This document shows, piece by piece, positions 6,286 to 9,563 of a DNA stretch of 9,563 nt. Position 1 is the stretch's first letter; the number at the start of each line of letters is the position of its first letter. Source of the DNA: Thermodesulfovibrionales bacterium. Its GTDB lineage: Bacteria > Nitrospirota > Thermodesulfovibrionia > Thermodesulfovibrionales > SM23-35. Position numbers and translations under genes: made by a program. The stretch covers positions 1 to 9,563 of the forward strand of contig JAGUWT010000231.1 of NCBI GenBank assembly GCA_020062205.1. Reading direction: 5' to 3'. Under the pieces are notes generated by a model. It saw only the letters and a program-made list of their open reading frames with translations. It did not search any database and was not told where the DNA came from.

Positions 6286-7680
6286 ATGCAACTAAAAATA
6301 CCAATTATAGATGACGGCGGAACAGACATTAGGAGAAAAAATATTCTTTCTTCTCCTAAGTTTGGCGGTTCATGCGATGTGGACTCAATACCTTATTTAA
6401 AGGCATTAGGGATTGAGATCGTTGAAAGAAGACAACCGATACAATTCACATCAAACTTTGGCGAACATGTTCACAGGTGGGCGCCTTATATTCAGGGTTT
6501 TTCATCAGCATTTGTGCAATCAATACTTGACCAATACAGAGATGATTATGAATCACCGGTTATTCTCGACCCGTTTGCAGGATGCGGAACAGTTCTTGCT
6601 CAAAGTAAATTGAACGGCTATGTATCAATAGGGACTGAATTAAATCCACTTATTCAATTTGTTGCAGACACAAAGGTAAATTCATGGGATGTTGATCCTG
6701 AGTTGCTGTTTAAAACATTTTCATCCATTCCTAAAGACCTAAGAAGTCCTGCCCCTAGTTTTCTTAAATCGGATCATCAATTCAATAAAGGAGTGTTAAG
6801 AAATCTGGAGTGCCTAAAAGGTGGAATTGATTTTATCCTAACAAATACAAAAAAACAAATTAAAGTTAAAAATCTTATCCTGCTTGCATTCTCATCGATT
6901 CTAATTGATTGCAGCAACCTTAAGAGAACTCCCTGTCTTGGATACTGGAAAGATAAAAAGGTTGCTGACGATGCGCCCTGGATACTCATGAAACGAAAGA
7001 TTAAAGATATTTGTAATGATCTGGAAGTTATTCAGAACAAGTATAAGAATGTCATTGGCATAGAGAGCAAAGTTCTGCTTGCCAATGCAATGGAATACAA
7101 ACATGAACATATGTTTGACCTGATTATCACCTCACCGCCATATATGAATGGCCTTGATTATGTCATGAACTACAAGATCGAAATGGGATGGCTTGGTTTT
7201 ACAAAAGAAACAAAGGATGCAAAAAAGGTAAAGGACAGTCTTGTTGTATGTGATAACGTCTCAAAAGGTCTTATTAAGATATTCACAGAAAGTAACTCGA
7301 AATATACAAATAATTGGACCGAGGAAATAAAAATAAGCATTGCGGAGAACATTGAAAGAAGGGGTAATTATAGACGAAATGATATGCCCCATATAGTGCA
7401 TAAATATTTTGATGATATGTACAAAGTCATGAAAACAGTGACGAAATCCCTGAAACAAAATGGTCGTTTTATACTCGTTGTCGGCGACAGTTTAATTGCA
7501 GATGTCTATGTGCCAACAGACTTGATATTAGCACGAATTGGTACAGAGCTTGGCCTTACTGTAGAGAAAATTGAGAGAGCACGTAACAGACATTCCGGAC
7601 AGGTAAGGAATTATAGACTCCGAGAAACAATAGTTACCCTAAAGAAAGATTCGAAAAGAGGGAAAAACAATGGAAGATAA
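6286..7680 (+). CDS. Type II DNA amino-methyltransferase (SPPY, probable N4-cytosine)
   Basis: 464 residues with motif I before motif IV: VILDPFAGCGTVLAQS (SAM binding, about 92-107), GTELNPLIQF (motif II region), and later FDLIITSPPYMNGLDYV (catalytic SPPY at 283-286). The C-terminal NGRFILVVGDSLI forms another core strand. SPPY is usual in N4-cytosine methyltransferases, though some adenine enzymes have it, so the modified base is uncertain. A segment of about 150 residues between the two motifs (about 130-275) probably holds target recognition. It should protect the host from the GIY-YIG nuclease, whose ATG lies 11 nt inside the end of this gene. It starts 2 nt after the HEPN-like gene without a clear ribosome-binding site, implying coupling. 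Confidence 0.9.
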   Translation: MQLKIPIIDDGGTDIRRKNILSSPKFGGSCDVDSIPYLKALGIEIVERRQPIQFTSNFGEHVHRWAPYIQGFSSAFVQSILDQYRDDYESPVILDPFAGCGTVLAQSKLNGYVSIGTELNPLIQFVADTKVNSWDVDPELLFKTFSSIPKDLRSPAPSFLKSDHQFNKGVLRNLECLKGGIDFILTNTKKQIKVKNLILLAFSSILIDCSNLKRTPCLGYWKDKKVADDAPWILMKRKIKDICNDLEVIQNKYKNVIGIESKVLLANAMEYKHEHMFDLIITSPPYMNGLDYVMNYKIEMGWLGFTKETKDAKKVKDSLVVCDNVSKGLIKIFTESNSKYTNNWTEEIKISIAENIERRGNYRRNDMPHIVHKYFDDMYKVMKTVTKSLKQNGRFILVVGDSLIADVYVPTDLILARIGTELGLTVEKIERARNRHSGQVRNYRLRETIVTLKKDSKRGKNNGR

Positions 7681-8581
7681 GTTCGGATACCATGAAGACC
7701 CCAGAAACGGGGAAGGTATAATCAGAGCGAGGACAATAAAAGGACATCTCCGTTCATGGGATATTCCAAAGACGCTGCGCGCATTAGAAGTTCTGAAAAA
7801 AGAATGGGGAAGTCTCGAATATCCAGGTGTCTATATTTTGATTGATGCGACCGGCAAAAAAATATATATAGGAGAGGCAAAGGATATATATAACAGGATT
7901 AAAACTCACATGACCTCACCCGATGATAAGATTAAAGGGTGGAATAGGGCTGTTATTATCAATGACGGCAGATCAGCAACGCAGTCTGATTTCAATGATT
8001 CCGTTATTAGAAAATCATTAGAACTATATCTTATTTCTTTATTCAAAACTAATCGGTATACGGTTGTTGCCCAGGGAGAGCCACAAAAACATAATCCTCA
8101 GCAAAAGTCAATGTTCCAGGGCCTCAGAGAAGAATTTGATTATTTTCTTATGAAGAAAAATCTGATTACTAAACTTCTCGGAAAGTTAGGACAGGAAGAA
8201 ATCCATCGAGATGAGTTGAAAAAATTTTTAGAAAAGAAAGGCTACAGGATTGATAAATGGCATGCCAAAGAGCCTATTATAAATGGGAAATTGTCATTCA
8301 TTAGACCAGGCAGTCCTAAACCTAAGAATAATCCAAAGCATTGGCAGATTACTTTCCGTGACGTATTCAAGGATTCTTTGGAAAAAGGAGACGGATATCT
8401 CTTGGTACCAAGAGATGGAATCTTATTTATTCCTTTAAAGGAAATTCAAAAGGTCGTAACTGATCCTTCAAAATATAAGCAAAATACTATAGATGTTTAT
8501 ATAAATTTCAAAGAAGATACAATCGAATTGACTTACATAGATAATGTGATAGATGTAGCACAATTTCGACTGATTAAATGA
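7670..8581 (+). CDS. GIY-YIG family restriction endonuclease
   Basis: 303 residues. The nuclease domain lies at about 50-130: YPGVYILID (G53-V-Y55 as the GIY element) and KKIYIGEAKDIYNRIKTHM (Y66-I-G68 as the YIG element, R76 as the catalytic arginine). E118, in SLELYLISLF, is the likely metal ligand, with N128 shortly after. All expected GIY-YIG residues are present. Eco29kI and Hpy188I show that this fold serves as type II restriction enzymes. The 11-bp overlap with the methyltransferase gene supports that role over a repair or homing function. At 303 aa it is longer than those two enzymes. The extra 160 or so C-terminal residues may bind the target or form an effector-like domain, and I do not recognise them. 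Specificity is unknown. Confidence 0.88.
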   Translation: MEDKFGYHEDPRNGEGIIRARTIKGHLRSWDIPKTLRALEVLKKEWGSLEYPGVYILIDATGKKIYIGEAKDIYNRIKTHMTSPDDKIKGWNRAVIINDGRSATQSDFNDSVIRKSLELYLISLFKTNRYTVVAQGEPQKHNPQQKSMFQGLREEFDYFLMKKNLITKLLGKLGQEEIHRDELKKFLEKKGYRIDKWHAKEPIINGKLSFIRPGSPKPKNNPKHWQITFRDVFKDSLEKGDGYLLVPRDGILFIPLKEIQKVVTDPSKYKQNTIDVYINFKEDTIELTYIDNVIDVAQFRLIK

Positions 8582-8589
8582 ATTGAAAA

Positions 8590-8595
8590 GGGAGG
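8590..8595 (+). promoter_or_regulatory. Ribosome-binding site that sets the start at 8601
   Basis: GGGAGG (within AAGGGAGG, 8588-8595) lies 5 nt before ATG 8601. It falls inside the longer reading from TTG 8583, so the shorter 92-aa protein is preferred. Confidence 0.7.
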
Positions 8596-8600
8596 CTTTA

Positions 8601-8879
8601 ATGGTAAGGAGAAATGAAAAATCAATTGTTAAAAATACAAATGTTTTTATCTCTCAACTCCGGCAACCATGTAATGCAAAGTACCTAGTTGTGGTAGCAG
8701 ACAGAGGTATGACAAGTAAGGTTAGACCTTTCAATTCATTTAAAGAAGCCAAAAAAGCCTTCTCAAAAATAGCCTATGATTTAGGCTATAAGCCCAGCGA
8801 GATAAATGCTTCTGATTATTACGATGTTTCTATATGGGAATGGACGGAGAATAGATATGAAAAGGTTTATGGATATTAA
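8601..8879 (+). CDS. Small hypothetical protein downstream of the GIY-YIG nuclease
   Basis: I do not recognise this 92-aa protein. It has a basic start (MVRRNEKS), a central strand KYLVVVADRGM, a helix-forming stretch SFKEAKKAFSKIAYDLGY, and an aromatic acidic end (YYDVSIWEWTENRYEKVYGY). This alpha/beta pattern resembles small single-domain proteins; no helix-turn-helix, signal peptide or membrane segment is evident. It has a strong ribosome-binding site and starts 19 nt after the nuclease stop, so it is probably in the same operon. An antitoxin or anti-restriction role is possible, but nothing in the sequence shows one. Confidence 0.75.
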   Translation: MVRRNEKSIVKNTNVFISQLRQPCNAKYLVVVADRGMTSKVRPFNSFKEAKKAFSKIAYDLGYKPSEINASDYYDVSIWEWTENRYEKVYGY

Positions 8880-8897
8880 ATCGTAGAGGGAAAAGCC

Positions 8898-9401
8898 ATG
8901 AAAAAACTAAAAGTAGACCTTGATGAAATTGCTTTTACAATGGAAACCTCTGATGAATTTGAAGGTATTACTCTCTTTGACACAGAAACAGGTGCAATCG
9001 TTAGCATTCCTAATGAATTAATGACAGCACTGGAATCAGATGACGAAGAAGCATTGCGAGACCTTCCAGATTGGGAAAAAGAGTTGATTGAAACAGCAGA
9101 AAGTATCATCAGTAATGAAAGCGGGCGTTATGTAGATATACCAAGAAAGCCCTCATTCGAAGCCTACAATCTTATGGTTGAATTTACAAATACTGTAAAA
9201 AATAGACCTCTAAGAGAAAAACTTAATATTGCCCTCGACGGGAAAGGTGCTTTCAGGAGATTTAAAAATGTTATTTCGGATTATCCTGAAGAAGAAAAAA
9301 GATGGTTTGCTTTCAAAGATAAAAGAATGCATGAGGAGGTTATAGAATGGCTGAATGACCTTGGCATTGAACCAATGGAAGATTTAAACAAGGAAATTTA
9401 A
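8898..9401 (+). CDS. UPF0158 family protein
   Basis: 167 residues that match the UPF0158 layout end to end: KLKVDLDEIAFTMETS at the start, DTETGAIVSIP, an acidic middle, then SGRYVDIPRKPSFEAYNLM, LREKLNIALDGKGAFRRFKN, VISDYPEEEKRWFAFKDKRM, and a final helix ending WLNDLGIEP. The GKGAFRRFK and RWFAFKD blocks are the family hallmarks. The function of UPF0158 proteins is not established; they are small, acidic and presumably cytoplasmic. GAGGG at 8886-8890 lies 7 nt before the ATG. The gene follows the 92-aa gene after 18 nt, so it may be the last gene of the R-M operon or an unrelated host gene caught between modules. Confidence 0.9.
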   Translation: MKKLKVDLDEIAFTMETSDEFEGITLFDTETGAIVSIPNELMTALESDDEEALRDLPDWEKELIETAESIISNESGRYVDIPRKPSFEAYNLMVEFTNTVKNRPLREKLNIALDGKGAFRRFKNVISDYPEEEKRWFAFKDKRMHEEVIEWLNDLGIEPMEDLNKEI

Positions 9402-9410
9402 CAAAATCTC

Positions 9411-9491
9411 ATGGAATTTAAAACCACCATAATCATCGGCGATAGCCGAAACATTAGCGAACTGAATGATGAGAGTGTTCATCTCATTTAG
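9411..9491 (+). pseudogene. Methyltransferase 5' remnant C (26 codons)
   Basis: ATG 9411 opens MEFKTTIIIGDSRNISEL, continues NDESVHLI and stops at TAG 9489-9491. This is the beginning of a beta-type amino-methyltransferase, ending within one codon of the point where remnant B leaves the family sequence and just before the expected VTSPPY. Over the 60 nt from ACC through the HL codons it differs from remnant B at about 14 positions, several of them synonymous. The two therefore look like diverged homologues and not a fresh duplication. No good ribosome-binding site is seen before the ATG. After the stop, 42 nt of AT-rich sequence lead to a strong ribosome-binding site and a new gene. Confidence 0.72.
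9424..9442 (+). repeat. 19-bp direct repeat, copy 2 (within methyltransferase remnant C)
   Basis: Identical to 1110-1128 and in the same orientation and reading frame. Together the two copies bracket about 8.3 kb containing the NPPW and GIY-YIG R-M modules. Confidence 0.85.
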
Positions 9492-9533
9492 AACATGTTT
9501 CATAAATACTAAATAAAGATAAGGAGTAAAGAT

Positions 9534-9563
9534 ATGAATGATGAGAAAGAAGAATTAGAGAGG
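9534..9563 (+). CDS. Start of an unknown gene (partial, runs off the window)
   Basis: ATG 9534 is preceded by AAGGAG at 9521-9526, 7 nt upstream, and opens MNDEKEELER before the window ends. Ten charged residues are too few to identify it. By analogy with remnant B, which precedes a restriction endonuclease, this could be the first gene of a further R-M or defence module. Confidence 0.55.
   Translation, partial: MNDEKEELER

Noticed and set aside
90..9563. Avoidance of CYCGRG sites in the window; I saw none when reading for CTCGAG, CCCGGG, CTCGGG and CCCGAG.
   Set aside because: Only a few would be expected in AT-rich DNA of this length, so absence is not informative, and the scan was by eye.
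1..9563. CRISPR array, tRNA, transposase or integrase genes.
   Set aside because: No regularly spaced short repeats, cloverleaf-like segments or recombinase motifs were found; the only repeats are the three methyltransferase-derived stubs.

Overview
This is a compact bacterial defence island. It is AT-rich, and every gene lies on the + strand. It holds three restriction-modification (R-M) systems built on three different nuclease types, interleaved with wreckage of other methyltransferase and defence genes. No ribosomal, tRNA or core metabolic gene is present to fix the taxon. Shine-Dalgarno (SD) sites, tight gene overlaps and UPF0158 are generically bacterial. The first nuclease gene looks more GC-rich than its neighbours, as expected of separately acquired modules, but I did not compute composition.

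Layout. (1) 1-1052: the last codons of a probable methyltransferase, overlapping by one base a full AvaI/BsoBI-family restriction endonuclease (predicted site CYCGRG). (2) 1053-1616: debris of beta-type DNA methyltransferases. There is a 15-codon 5' remnant, a 102-codon 3' piece carrying the SAM-binding motif, and a second 5' remnant of 38 codons. (3) 1613-4407: an R-M system with a PD-(D/E)XK-like endonuclease, an NPPW adenine methyltransferase and a small unknown protein. (4) 4408-4927: no intact gene. It contains the 3' end of a GHKL-type ATPase gene, then a TTGACA promoter overlapped by a perfect 9+1+9 palindrome, then a small conserved gene broken by loss of its ATG and a frameshift. (5) 4928-9401: a probable operon of a helical protein with a HEPN-like RN-x4-H motif, an SPPY methyltransferase, a GIY-YIG endonuclease, an unknown 92-aa protein and a UPF0158 protein. 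(6) 9411-9563: a third methyltransferase 5' remnant, then the start of another gene that runs off the window.

The most unusual feature is the set of three methyltransferase 5' remnants (1088-1135, 1500-1616, 9411-9491). Each encodes (T)TIIIG(D/E), each is cut before the catalytic (S/D)PPY motif, and each sits just upstream of a new ribosome-binding site and gene. The two outer copies share a perfect 19-bp direct repeat that brackets the two downstream R-M modules. They may be scars of repeated module replacement at methyltransferase genes, or conserved leader ORFs. The second point of interest is a HEPN-like protein encoded 2 nt upstream of a methyltransferase/GIY-YIG pair, which could join R-M to an RNase-type back-up defence. 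Both are hypotheses from reading the sequence; no database search was possible.
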